The notes under the pieces: model-generated | The model's input: the letters and a program-made list of their open reading frames with translations, nothing else | Told to the model about the DNA's origin: nothing | Databases searched by the model: none | Shown: positions 7,264 to 15,725 of the stretch, in pieces | How the letters are laid out: every line of letters begins with the position of its first letter | Position numbering within the stretch: the first letter of the stretch is position 1 | Origin: Anaerocolumna sedimenticola | GTDB lineage: Bacteria > Bacillota > Clostridia > Lachnospirales > Lachnospiraceae | Direction: 5' to 3' | NCBI RefSeq assembly: GCF_009931695.1 | Contig: NZ_CP048000.1 | Span: 310,001-374,000, forward strand | Length of the DNA stretch: 64,000 nt | Position numbers and translations under genes: made by a program

Positions 7264-9309
7264 TTAATCTTCCAGTGCAAGCAATACATCCAATTCCGTT
7301 TGGATATCAAACCGCTGTACATCCACATAACCGCACAACCGGGTAAGTACCTGAGGTACATACATTTCCCCGGATTTGGCAGAATATTTCTTCCAGTATT
7401 CGCTTGCCGCACTTAGTATCGAAGACGCTTCCTCCTGTAAGGTTTTTTGGCCTGTTAAACGGTACATACATAAAGAAACTGCAGCTTTAATTTTCAGGGA
7501 ATAATAGAATCCCAAATAACTAAGGGCTTCCATATCATCCAGGGTAAATTTAAGCTCCCGGTTGGCTCCTCTGCTTTTTTCAAGCTTCTTTAACCCTTTC
7601 ATGGTTTTGTCCGCATGATTCCATATGGAATCAGCCATTGAAAGCGGATCGATTCCTACTATACTTTCATTATTAATCGCTGCCCTGCAGTAATCGGACA
7701 CGGAAGCATATTCTCCACCCGGAACACTTATGCAGGATACAAATTCATTAATATCAGCAAATACCAGCTTATCTGTTTCCGGCTCATACATACAGCAGCC
7801 TTCCGGATACCATTGGAAGTCAAAATCATGCCAATGGGTACAATTTACTTCCGGAATAATATCGGAAGCATGTTTCCAGGTTTCAAATAAAAGATTATCC
7901 TCATCTGATTTAAAATGCAGTTTTAATTCATCTTTAAAAAAAGCCTCCTGCAAATTGATATTATAGGATAATTGTCCCCAAATAAAATACATATACCACA
8001 TTTTATCCACAAATAACGGATGGGATAAGTCCCTCTTATCCATATAGTCCCTGCCCCAGGTAAAGCCATCTGCTCCCATATAATAGCCGGTCATAGTATC
8101 TACCGGCATCTGGCTTAAGTACTCACGGGCAAAATCAGGGTTACCCCAGCGGTACATATAAAAATCGTCATTGCGCACAGTCAGCCAGATTTTAATCTCT
8201 GGTTTCTTTTCTAACAGGAAATCCCTTATAAAGACAGGTTTGGCATTGGAATACATATGGGCTTGGGAATATTTAAAACTTATTTCAAAGGGACACGGAA
8301 AATCTTCAAATTCCGACATAATGCTGTCATAACGGGTCATCTGCATTCTGTGGATGAAACAGAATTCCCTGCCCTTTTGTTCTTCTAATACATCTTTAAC
8401 TCCTCTGCCATAGGTTTCTGCCAAAAAAGGAACATCCGTATCATCTCCAAACATATGCTCCCCTGCAGTTACCCCAATGCCCGCCAGTAACGGATAAGTC
8501 TTTAATAAAGCCTTGGTGCCGCAGTATACATAATCTTTTGTAACCGGATTATCCTGCTCGCTGGTAATGCCATAAGGACTTTTCTCTGTCCCGTAAGTAA
8601 ATAGGTTCCAGGTGAATATATAAATTTTAATACAACGGTTTTTCGCATATTCCATAACGGACTGCCAGTAAGATATCTTTTCATCCATGGTGATTCTTTT
8701 AACGGTTACAAGGCTCTTTTCAAAATCCTCAGCATAAATACCCCATCCGCTTAAACTTGCTTTAAAGGGTCTGGCAGCCCTTTTTACATCCTCCAGGGCA
8801 GTCAACGGATATTCCGGAATCCGTACCAGAGATGGAAATGGGGATAAAGTCCATAAAGACAGTACATTATATTTATTTAATGCCATCCGGTCCAGAAATT
8901 CCGTCCAAAAACTAAAATCCCACATATCTTTTATATTATAAGAAGCGGAATCCGCAGCATCGGAATAACTTGGCGTCCTGGCATCCAAGGGAATGTTAAA
9001 CTTTATTCCCCTGTTCTTTAAGTAAGGAGTTACTTCTGTTAAAGTAATACCCTCCGTGCTCTTTTCATGGCTGATATGTTTCGCAAGATCCAATATACCA
9101 TACATAACTCCGGCTTCATCTCCGCCGGATATTGTTATTACATTATCGGTGCGGTTTAACCGGTATCCCTGAGAGGCAACCGTTTTATCCATCTCAAGTT
9201 CCAGTATGGCTGCCGGCTTCCCTTTTAAACAGCCATCTGATTTATGTAGTTCCTCTAAAGCGAACTTAATTGCCTCGGTTAATTTAATTTTACTCTTTTC
9301 CTGTATCAT
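7264..9309 (-). CDS. GH67/alpha-glucuronidase-like glycoside hydrolase
   Basis: Predicted cytoplasmic glycoside hydrolase of 681 residues; no signal peptide. The N-terminal ~95 residues resemble the small alpha/beta domain before the barrel in GH20/GH67 enzymes (ISGGDEAGVMYGILDLA). A TIM barrel follows from LKNRGIKFNIPLD near 96 through a WTLSPFPSLVR strand, IYIFTWNLF and a GVTAGEHM segment with a candidate acidic residue. An alpha-helical C-terminal region ends the protein. It is a distant paralogue of the protein at 41424-43994. Last gene of the first ABC operon, ending at a clear terminator. I cannot assign substrate or the exact GH family; alpha-glucuronidase-like is a superfamily-level call. 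Confidence 0.7.
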   Translation of the reverse strand: MIQEKSKIKLTEAIKFALEELHKSDGCLKGKPAAILELEMDKTVASQGYRLNRTDNVITISGGDEAGVMYGILDLAKHISHEKSTEGITLTEVTPYLKNRGIKFNIPLDARTPSYSDAADSASYNIKDMWDFSFWTEFLDRMALNKYNVLSLWTLSPFPSLVRIPEYPLTALEDVKRAARPFKASLSGWGIYAEDFEKSLVTVKRITMDEKISYWQSVMEYAKNRCIKIYIFTWNLFTYGTEKSPYGITSEQDNPVTKDYVYCGTKALLKTYPLLAGIGVTAGEHMFGDDTDVPFLAETYGRGVKDVLEEQKGREFCFIHRMQMTRYDSIMSEFEDFPCPFEISFKYSQAHMYSNAKPVFIRDFLLEKKPEIKIWLTVRNDDFYMYRWGNPDFAREYLSQMPVDTMTGYYMGADGFTWGRDYMDKRDLSHPLFVDKMWYMYFIWGQLSYNINLQEAFFKDELKLHFKSDEDNLLFETWKHASDIIPEVNCTHWHDFDFQWYPEGCCMYEPETDKLVFADINEFVSCISVPGGEYASVSDYCRAAINNESIVGIDPLSMADSIWNHADKTMKGLKKLEKSRGANRELKFTLDDMEALSYLGFYYSLKIKAAVSLCMYRLTGQKTLQEEASSILSAASEYWKKYSAKSGEMYVPQVLTRLCGYVDVQRFDIQTELDVLLALED

Positions 9310-9413
9310 ACTAACACTATACCCTCCTGATATATATCCTGAAGAAAGCTATTCTGCTATTTTTCCCAAATCTCTTATTCTAGGTTTTTGCCTGCATATT
9401 TTTGCGAGACAAT

Positions 9414-11465
9414 TCATACTAAATCAATGGAAAACATATCCCAAACTTCCAGTTTGTCAGCCGATACTTCCACTCTTTTGCCAGCTGCCCTGAAAGATAC
9501 GCTTTCTTCTCCGATAACGGAACGAACATTTTTCACCATTTGAAATTCCTCCAGTTCTACACTAAAAGACAATCCATGGAAAGGTACGTTTTCCATTAAG
9601 GGTCTCTGTCCAATTTCATTTACAAAGTGGACTAAAATCTGCTTTTCTTTCTTATACATGGTAACTTGTACGGCAGACGGTACACTTACTTCCAGTTCTC
9701 TTCTTCTGCCCAACATAAAATCAAAGGCATTGGAAATCATTCGGTAATGATCCGGCATCTTAAATTCGGTAATCAGCATATTTAAGGAAAATGGAAGAAA
9801 CAGGACTTTTCCTTTTCCATAAGTATTTAGAATACACAACGGAATATCCGTATAGGGCGTTGGGATAGAAGAACGTTCCGGGGGAGCACCCACCACTTCC
9901 AAAGGTGCAAATGGAGGTATTAAAGTTGCCAGGGTTTTTGCTCCATCCTTTGGGGTACAATAACTTACGGCTCCGCGAAATGCAACCTTGTCCGTATCCA
10001 TACCTGCTTTCAGCGCTACTCCGTCTTCCTCAAAACGTAAATAGCTGGCGTAAAGGTATTCCCCTACATTAATATCTTCTTTTACACCGAATAGATCACT
10101 GTTATTTACAATGCTGCTATAATCCGTATTTTCTGCAATTAAACTTCCTCCATCCGATACATATTCCTTTAACATATCCGATACACCCTCGTATGCCATA
10201 AAACCTTCCGGTGCAATCACTACCGGATATTTTTTCATAAGGTCTTTATTCATCCGGTACTCAAACATAAAATCAAACTGGATATGAGCTTTGACAAGTG
10301 CCTCAGCCCATCCCCTTGTAGCAGCTGTTCCATTGCTTAACAGTAATACTTCAGCCTTACTGACAGCGCCTTTCATAACTTTCTCTGTCTTTTGAATCAT
10401 CTTATTTACTTTAGTTACCGCTTTTATAATACGCTTGTCGGTAATGGTATCATTATAACCGGTAAGAGAATGCCAGATAACCCCGCGTGAGGCCGGAACC
10501 TGACACATCCAGGGAAGATATTCCGCTTCCGGAAGTCCTACATGTCTCCAATCCATGCCGGGACAGGAATGGATGATACCAAAGGGAATTAAACTGCTGT
10601 CTTCTGTCTGCCCTGACTTCATGGCAACGATCGGGTGTATGGTATCCGGAATTCCATTGACCCCATTGGATAAAACATTCTGGGATTCCGTACAGATTAG
10701 GTCGGCTGTTTCATATCTGTCATAAATACTGTCTCTGTCAAACCGCCCAAAGGATTTTGATATGGTGGAATTCGGGTTGTAATATAAAATCATTGGAACA
10801 TCTGCTCTTCTTGCTTTGATAGCCTTGTAAATCACTGCAATATTATCTTTGGTGCACTGGGATAACCAGTCGTCTTCAAATTCTGCCTCACTGTCGGGCA
10901 TTGGTTTACCGTATTTCTTTATATACCTTTCCTGGCATCTTTCGCAGAAACAGGCAGAAGCAAAAGGTGCATTAAAGAAAATACCATCGATATCATAATT
11001 ATCAAGGACTTCATTTATAACCGGAACAGCAACTTCCTCATTGCGATACCCTCCGGTTGCACAGGTATTTAAGAACAAAGACCAGTTTCCCATACGTTTC
11101 TCCCCCCGGTAATAAGGGGACTTATCCTTATGCCTTGCAAACCACTGGGGTTTTTCCAGATAAGTAGTATCATCGGTGATACTGAAATCAAAACGTGCAA
11201 CAAATTTAATATTCCTTTTATGGAATTCTAAAATTAAATCCTTTAACAAATCCTTGTCTTTAGGCAGGTATTCATTTATGTGGTGGTATTTCACCTTACT
11301 TTCATACCAGGCATAAATCCCGCCTACATTCATAACTACTACATTGGAAGCCATCTCTTCTGTTTCTTTTGCTATTTGGGCAGGATTCATTCCTGGTGTA
11401 TCTTTTACCAGCAGATTAAACTGTATCACGCGTTTTGGTTCTTTCCACCATAATTCTTCATTCAT
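9414..11465 (-). CDS. Hypothetical glycosyl hydrolase, GHL6 barrel with GH42-type trimerisation domain
   Basis: Predicted intracellular hydrolase of about 683 residues. The N-terminal barrel has the GHL6-type pattern: VVVMNVGGIYAWY, KFVARFDFS near 98, YDIDGIFFNAPF near 165 and a CFCERCQERY cluster that could bind metal. A central flavodoxin-like domain typical of beta-galactosidase trimerisation follows (VVIAPEGFMAYEG, YVSDGGSLIAE), then a small C-terminal beta domain. I take the ATG at 11465, which has AGGTGGG 4 bases upstream; the frame also opens at a GTG at 11474 without a site. A perfect 24-bp palindrome with a LacI-type core lies 12 bases upstream. Confidence 0.75.
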   Translation of the reverse strand: MNEELWWKEPKRVIQFNLLVKDTPGMNPAQIAKETEEMASNVVVMNVGGIYAWYESKVKYHHINEYLPKDKDLLKDLILEFHKRNIKFVARFDFSITDDTTYLEKPQWFARHKDKSPYYRGEKRMGNWSLFLNTCATGGYRNEEVAVPVINEVLDNYDIDGIFFNAPFASACFCERCQERYIKKYGKPMPDSEAEFEDDWLSQCTKDNIAVIYKAIKARRADVPMILYYNPNSTISKSFGRFDRDSIYDRYETADLICTESQNVLSNGVNGIPDTIHPIVAMKSGQTEDSSLIPFGIIHSCPGMDWRHVGLPEAEYLPWMCQVPASRGVIWHSLTGYNDTITDKRIIKAVTKVNKMIQKTEKVMKGAVSKAEVLLLSNGTAATRGWAEALVKAHIQFDFMFEYRMNKDLMKKYPVVIAPEGFMAYEGVSDMLKEYVSDGGSLIAENTDYSSIVNNSDLFGVKEDINVGEYLYASYLRFEEDGVALKAGMDTDKVAFRGAVSYCTPKDGAKTLATLIPPFAPLEVVGAPPERSSIPTPYTDIPLCILNTYGKGKVLFLPFSLNMLITEFKMPDHYRMISNAFDFMLGRRRELEVSVPSAVQVTMYKKEKQILVHFVNEIGQRPLMENVPFHGLSFSVELEEFQMVKNVRSVIGEESVSFRAAGKRVEVSADKLEVWDMFSIDLV

Positions 11466-11477
11466 TTTACCCACCTA

Positions 11478-11501
11478 GTACCGCAAACCGGTTTGCGGTA
11501 C
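11478..11501. promoter_or_regulatory. Perfect palindrome with LacI-type operator core
   Basis: Twenty-four bases read the same on both strands, centred on AAACCGGTTT, the core also found beside the lacI-type gene at 61003-61016 and 62063-62076. The flanks differ (GC instead of GG or AG next to the core). It ends 12 bases before the hydrolase ATG, so it could also act as an RNA hairpin covering the ribosome site. Confidence 0.6.
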
Positions 11502-11516
11502 TGCCACATTAAAACA

Positions 11517-11570
11517 GGTTGAAAGAATCTCTATATGGCATCCTTTCATTTTTTATATTTTCTTTCAACC
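11517..11570 (-). repeat. Intercistronic hairpin and repeat fragment
   Basis: Eleven-base arms GGTTGAAAGAA/TTCTTTCAACC (11517-11527, 11560-11570) enclose a 32-base loop. Further toward the permease gene lies a second stem with GATAAG/CTTATC arms (about 11666-11693). AACCTTACAA next to the first stem resembles the 19-bp repeat at 27164 and 60556. Such hairpins commonly stabilise or attenuate operon mRNA. Confidence 0.5.
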
Positions 11571-11702
11571 TTACAAACAAGCCGATGCGGCATGCCTCCC
11601 ATGTCGTTCTTGCCTTTCGGAACATACAATTGGGACTTTGAGTCCGGACATATCTCAAATCCACGATAAGTAAAGCTAACCCGCGTTGCTTATCGCCTGA
11701 GT

Positions 11703-12560
11703 TTATCCCTTCACCGCTCCGGCAGCAACACCTTTTATAATATTTTTCTGCATGACAAAATAGAGAATAAGTATAGGGAGAATAGTAAGCAGATATGCTG
11801 CAAATGCAAGTTCCCACTTATTGCCGTACTCACCGGTAAAGTAGAATTGGGAAAGGGCTATGGTACGCAGATTTGTTTTGGTTAACATAAGACGCGGAAA
11901 TAAAAAGTCGTTCCATATATGTAATGCATCTAATATTATAATTGTCGTTGTTATCGGTTTTAATATAGGGAATAAAACCCTCCAATAAAGTTTCCAAATA
12001 TTTGCGCCGTCAATTTTGCCGGCTTCTAAAATTTCCCCGGATACTCCGCGGATAAAACCTACATATAAAAATACCGCCATAGGTATATTTCTGCCGGAGT
12101 AATAAAGAATCATACCAAAAATAGAATTTGTCATTTTTATATCCGACATTAATTTAACTAAGGGGACTAACGCAGTATAAAAGGGTATCATGATCCCTAA
12201 TAAGAAAAATACATACATAATATTATAAAATTTCTTATGTTTGGACCATGCAATAATATAGCCTGCAAGACCTGATATTATTACAATTCCCAATAAACTA
12301 AAAGCTGTAATTAAGAATGTATTAGCAAATACCCTGTCATAATTCATGATTTCCCAGGCTTTGGGGAAGTTTTCAAAATGAAATTCAGAAGGAAATGAAT
12401 TGGGGTTTAAAAGTGCTTCTTTCGTAGACTTTAATGAAACAAAAATCATAATCAAAAACGGATATAAAATGATACAGGCCACCAGAATCATAATCAATTC
12501 CATAATCAAAGCTTTTATTTTACGACGGCTTAAATTTTTCGTTTTAGTAGTTGATGTCAT
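11703..12560 (-). CDS. Carbohydrate ABC permease, MalG/CUT1 type
   Basis: Inner subunit of a sugar importer, about 285 residues and about six hydrophobic segments. The EAA loop that contacts the ATPase is visible as EAGKIDGANIWKLYW near 190. The C-terminal KGVAAGAVKG tail is typical of MalG-like subunits. I place the start at the ATG at 12560 with GGAGG 7-8 bases upstream; a GTG two codons earlier lies too close to the site. It overlaps the upstream permease gene by 17 bases, indicating coupled translation. Confidence 0.92.
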   Translation of the reverse strand: MTSTTKTKNLSRRKIKALIMELIMILVACIILYPFLIMIFVSLKSTKEALLNPNSFPSEFHFENFPKAWEIMNYDRVFANTFLITAFSLLGIVIISGLAGYIIAWSKHKKFYNIMYVFFLLGIMIPFYTALVPLVKLMSDIKMTNSIFGMILYYSGRNIPMAVFLYVGFIRGVSGEILEAGKIDGANIWKLYWRVLFPILKPITTTIIILDALHIWNDFLFPRLMLTKTNLRTIALSQFYFTGEYGNKWELAFAAYLLTILPILILYFVMQKNIIKGVAAGAVKG

Positions 12561-13428
12561 TTTCACGCCTCCGTAATACGAACATTTGAAATAGAGTAAT
12601 TGCCAGGATAATTAAAAATAAAACCACTCCTAACGCAGAACCGTATCCCGCTCGTTTATTAGTAAAGGATTCCCCATAAATAGTCAGTGAAATCAATTCA
12701 CTGGACCCACCGGGACCTCCTCCTGTTAATGCGAACATAAGGTCATATTCCTTAAATGCCCTTTCCACTGAAAGAATCATATTAATCGTAAAAGCCGGGG
12801 CAATTAATGGAAAAGTGACATAACGGAACTTTTTCCAGCCGGTAGTACCATCAATATCTGCTGCTTCGTATAAGGACTGGTCAATATTCTGAAGACCTGC
12901 AATGTATATTACCATATACCAGCCGGCCATTTTCCAGGCACCTACCAAAACACCCATATATAAAGAAAATTGTTTACTTCCCAGTAAATTATTTGCCATG
13001 ACCTCAATTCCTAAGGATTTACCAAGTGATGATATCGGTTCTGAAAAAATGAAGCTGAAGATATAACCAACCACCAGGGAACTTAATACCGCAGGAATAA
13101 AAAACAGAGCACGGAATACATTCTTTCCTTTGGCAAGACGGTCTAGGCCAACCGCCAGTGCCAGTCCCAGAACATTTAATAAAATCATGGATAGAAATGC
13201 ATATATAAATGTATTCGTTAAAGGCCTGATAACATACTTATCACCGGCTAAAGTAAAATAATTCTTCAACCCGATAAGCTTAAAGGTTGCGTCAACACCA
13301 TTCCAGTCAGTAAAACTGTAATATATTCCCCCGAATAGCGGATAAATTACAAATACCAAATAAAAAATAAGTGCCGGCAAGACAATCAGGAACTCTAAAT
13401 ATGTATTTTTTAATCTATGTGGTTTCAT
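12544..13428 (-). CDS. Carbohydrate ABC permease, MalF/UgpA type
   Basis: First permease of the cassette, about 294 residues from the ATG at 13428, which has GGAGG 6 bases upstream; the 15 codons before it lack a site. Hydrophobic segments alternate with loops as in CUT1 permeases. The EAA motif is seen as YEAADIDGTTGWKKF, and the segment ALTGGGPGGSSELISL is the conserved periplasmic/late-TM signature. It pairs with the product of 11703-12560. No ATPase gene accompanies the cassette. Confidence 0.92.
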   Translation of the reverse strand: MKPHRLKNTYLEFLIVLPALIFYLVFVIYPLFGGIYYSFTDWNGVDATFKLIGLKNYFTLAGDKYVIRPLTNTFIYAFLSMILLNVLGLALAVGLDRLAKGKNVFRALFFIPAVLSSLVVGYIFSFIFSEPISSLGKSLGIEVMANNLLGSKQFSLYMGVLVGAWKMAGWYMVIYIAGLQNIDQSLYEAADIDGTTGWKKFRYVTFPLIAPAFTINMILSVERAFKEYDLMFALTGGGPGGSSELISLTIYGESFTNKRAGYGSALGVVLFLIILAITLFQMFVLRRRENDINY

Positions 13429-13450
13429 TATCTTCCTCCAAATATGTTCA

Positions 13451-13477
13451 GGTTGTGTGAAACCCGTTCTCACAACC
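13451..13477 (-). repeat. Intercistronic hairpin between binding protein and permease genes
   Basis: GGTTGTG (13451-13457) and CACAACC (13471-13477) form a stem in the 82-base gap. Its GTTGTGAGAA side resembles the end module of the mosaic repeats. It may lower permease expression relative to the binding protein. Confidence 0.5.
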
Positions 13478-13510
13478 CGAAACCTATTTCTATAGAATTA
13501 TCCGCTATTC

Positions 13511-14902
13511 TTACTTATCTATATAATTATCCAGGAACTTTTTCACCCATTCCGGATCGGCCTGTACCAGACGGTCATGTTCATCCTGAATTTTATCTGC
13601 TACTGATTTTGCATCCGCACCAGCAAACCAATCCTGCTGTCCGCCTTTTACTATTTCTTTGATTCCAGGAATCCATTCACGGGAAAGAATAGGACTGTTC
13701 GGTAGTTTATTGTTGTCAAGAATATCATAAATCAAGTCATAAGCTGGGTCCAGTTCCACATCATTTTCCTTGACAGTTGGTAAATATCTGGTAGTACCAT
13801 TAAAAATGGTAGCACCCTGTCTTGAGGTTATGAAATCTAAAAAGTCAAAGCAAAGATCTTTATTTTTTGCATCCTTTGTAATGCTGACACCGGAATCAAA
13901 TCCTGAAATAATTGTCTGATCTTTCGGATCATCCGTAAAACAGGATGGAAGTACCATGATATCAAGATCCGGATCTAATTCTTTTAAATTACCCACCTCC
14001 TGGGCAACCTGAAATATAAATGGTGTCTCACCGGTAATAAAACTCTTTCTCATACCATCGACATCATTTCCCAGCGCATTATCAGGAATAAAGGGACGCA
14101 TTTGTTCATATTTATCAAACATACTTAAATATAAATCGTCATTCCAGGCTGCTTTACCTCTTAAAATATCTGCATACCAGTTTGGATTTTTACCGTAGAT
14201 ACTCTGATATACATATTGGAAAGTCCACGCTGTTACACTTGATGTATCTTTTCCTGCAGTAGCTACAGGTTTTTTAATCCCTGCTGCTACACATTTATTT
14301 AATAGATTCAGGAATTCCGGCCAGCTCTTAGGATAATTATCATTATTAAGATCAACACCTGCTTTTGTTAATGCACCATTATTTACAATTATGGCTGAAA
14401 CGGATAAAGCCATAGGTATAGCATATAAATTTCCATTATATTTAAATAAGTCTAAATCCCCGTCTACTAATCTGTCCTGAAAGCCGGTATCTGTTAAAGG
14501 CAGTAAATATCCGCTTTTTGCATAACCCTGTTCTGTAGCACCGCCCTGTGCAATATACATATCCGGCAAGGATTCGGATGCGATCCAGCTTGTCATCATT
14601 GTTTCAAAGTCTGTTACTGTCTGGCAAACAACAGTATCTAATTGTACATCCGGATTTGTTTTCTGATATTCGGCTATCACTTTGTTAAGTGTCTCTGCCT
14701 CAATAGGGCCGCAGGCAATGGTAATTGTTCCGGAGTAAGGAGCTTTTCCAGTTGAACCTGTTGCCCCGGAACTTGTTTCGGAACTGCTGCCGGATTCAAG
14801 AGTCATTTTATCCGAAGTTGTTTCTTCTTTTTTACCGCCTGAGCATGCTGTTAAACTTATTACCATAACAATTGTAAGGATTAAAGATAAAATTTTCTTC
14901 AT
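13511..14902 (-). CDS. Extracellular sugar-binding lipoprotein of ABC importer 1
   Basis: Family 1-type solute-binding protein, 463 residues. A signal peptide with lipobox LTAC (Cys 20) is followed by a Gly/Ser/Thr-rich linker. The mature part has the TIACGPIEAETLNKVIAEYQ start and aromatic-rich lobes expected of oligosaccharide binders. It anchors to the outer face of the membrane and feeds the two permeases downstream. GAAGG lies 8 bases before the ATG. A miniature inverted-repeat element (14935-14989) sits in its 5' region. Confidence 0.92.
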   Translation of the reverse strand: MKKILSLILTIVMVISLTACSGGKKEETTSDKMTLESGSSSETSSGATGSTGKAPYSGTITIACGPIEAETLNKVIAEYQKTNPDVQLDTVVCQTVTDFETMMTSWIASESLPDMYIAQGGATEQGYAKSGYLLPLTDTGFQDRLVDGDLDLFKYNGNLYAIPMALSVSAIIVNNGALTKAGVDLNNDNYPKSWPEFLNLLNKCVAAGIKKPVATAGKDTSSVTAWTFQYVYQSIYGKNPNWYADILRGKAAWNDDLYLSMFDKYEQMRPFIPDNALGNDVDGMRKSFITGETPFIFQVAQEVGNLKELDPDLDIMVLPSCFTDDPKDQTIISGFDSGVSITKDAKNKDLCFDFLDFITSRQGATIFNGTTRYLPTVKENDVELDPAYDLIYDILDNNKLPNSPILSREWIPGIKEIVKGGQQDWFAGADAKSVADKIQDEHDRLVQADPEWVKKFLDNYIDK

Positions 14903-14934
14903 TATACAGTTTCCTTCTTTCTTAGTTTAAATTT

Positions 14935-14989
14935 AGGTAATAGTGAAACTTCAATATTGTATCTATATAGTTTAGCAATTACCTATAGG
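14935..14989. mobile_element. Short MITE-like element, copy 3 (internally deleted)
   Basis: A 55-bp near-palindrome: AGGTAATAGTGAAACT at one end and AGTTTAGCAATTACCT at the other, matching the ends of the 150-bp elements at 31806 and 60721. TTAAATTT occurs directly on both sides (14927-14934 and 14990-14997), as a target duplication would. It lies 33 bases upstream of the binding-protein start codon. Confidence 0.6.
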
Positions 14990-15063
14990 TTAAATTTTGT
15001 GAACGAGTTCCAATACGATCAAGTACTTATGTATCCCCCATTGTGTACTCACTTTTGCACGAC

Positions 15064-15445
15064 CTAAGGATTTACCTCATTAATTGGTTTTCCAGCTATC
15101 TTTCTCTACGACCAGAGGCTCTCTGCTTGTATTTATAATAATTACACCTCCTTTCATCTTAGCTATGTTCTCATTGCTAATAATACCCAGCGTAGATGGT
15201 AATAATGGACAATGAAGTGAAATAACATCGGATTCTTTTAAGCGTCTGTCCAAAGGAACATATTCCCCTATTCTTCTGCCCTCCTCACTCTGAATTCATC
15301 ATAAGCCATTACTTTCATACTGAATGGTTTATCAGCATTTAAGAACCCATCTTCTTTTAAGACACGGAAGAATTCCAATAACTCCGGGGTATCATTGGCA
15401 CTATTGGGGAAGCCAAATCTTCTTCGCAAATCATATTCTTCTCCC
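15064..15445 (-). pseudogene. Relic of isomerase-dehydrogenase operon
   Basis: Reading leftward, GGGAGAAGAATATG (a leftover ribosome site and start) runs into the C-terminal part of the TIM-barrel isomerase seen intact at 51465: RFGFPNSANDTPELL then FLNADKP. This fuses in frame to the middle of a 2-hydroxyacid dehydrogenase (MKVMAYDEF), whose frame breaks near 15285 and resumes as EYVPLDRRLKESDVIS and INTSREPLVVEKD. It jumps again to the dehydrogenase C-terminus AGKPINEVNP and a stop at 15064. At least three internal deletions and one frameshift are needed, so this is true decay. The intact homologues at 50444-52367 have the same gene order. Confidence 0.85.
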
Positions 15446-15493
15446 GTTTTTTATCTGTAGCTTTTTATTGAGTATTGTTTATTTATGGATTTC

Positions 15494-15541
15494 ATTATAA
15501 TTAAATTGTTAATATCCTAGTACCCTGCCACGAACGAATCT
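15494..15541 (-). promoter_or_regulatory. Promoter remnant with CdaR-type box
   Basis: On the minus strand an ACGAACGAAT-complement box (15526-15541) stands 18 bases from an ATTATAATTAAATT element (15494-15507) that includes TATAAT. The same two elements at the same spacing precede glycerate kinase (48844-48890). The -35 is poor, as in activator-dependent promoters. Confidence 0.6.
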
Positions 15542-15725
15542 TTGGCCTATTTTTGTTACAACGGCACAAAGAAGAAAGTTTAATAAAATAATAACTTCTG
15601 GGTGATTCCACAGAAGCCTAGTCAGATAAATAAAAATATCTAGTACTATGTGATATTAAAAGTAATTTAAGTTCTTGATATTTTATGGAGTATTAAGCAG
15701 TGAAGTAAAAGAGAATTAAAGATGT

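Larger units (their letters stand above)
14903..15725. other. Region of mobile-element remnant and operon relic
   Basis: No intact gene. It contains a short inverted-repeat element (14935-14989), the deletion-ridden relic of an isomerase/dehydrogenase operon (15064-15445), and a promoter remnant with the box shared with glycerate kinase (15494-15541). 15542-15725 shows nothing recognisable. Confidence 0.7.

Noticed and set aside
11509..11817. 102-codon open frame between hydrolase and permease genes
   Set aside because: It runs through intergenic hairpins into the permease gene in another frame and shows no protein character.
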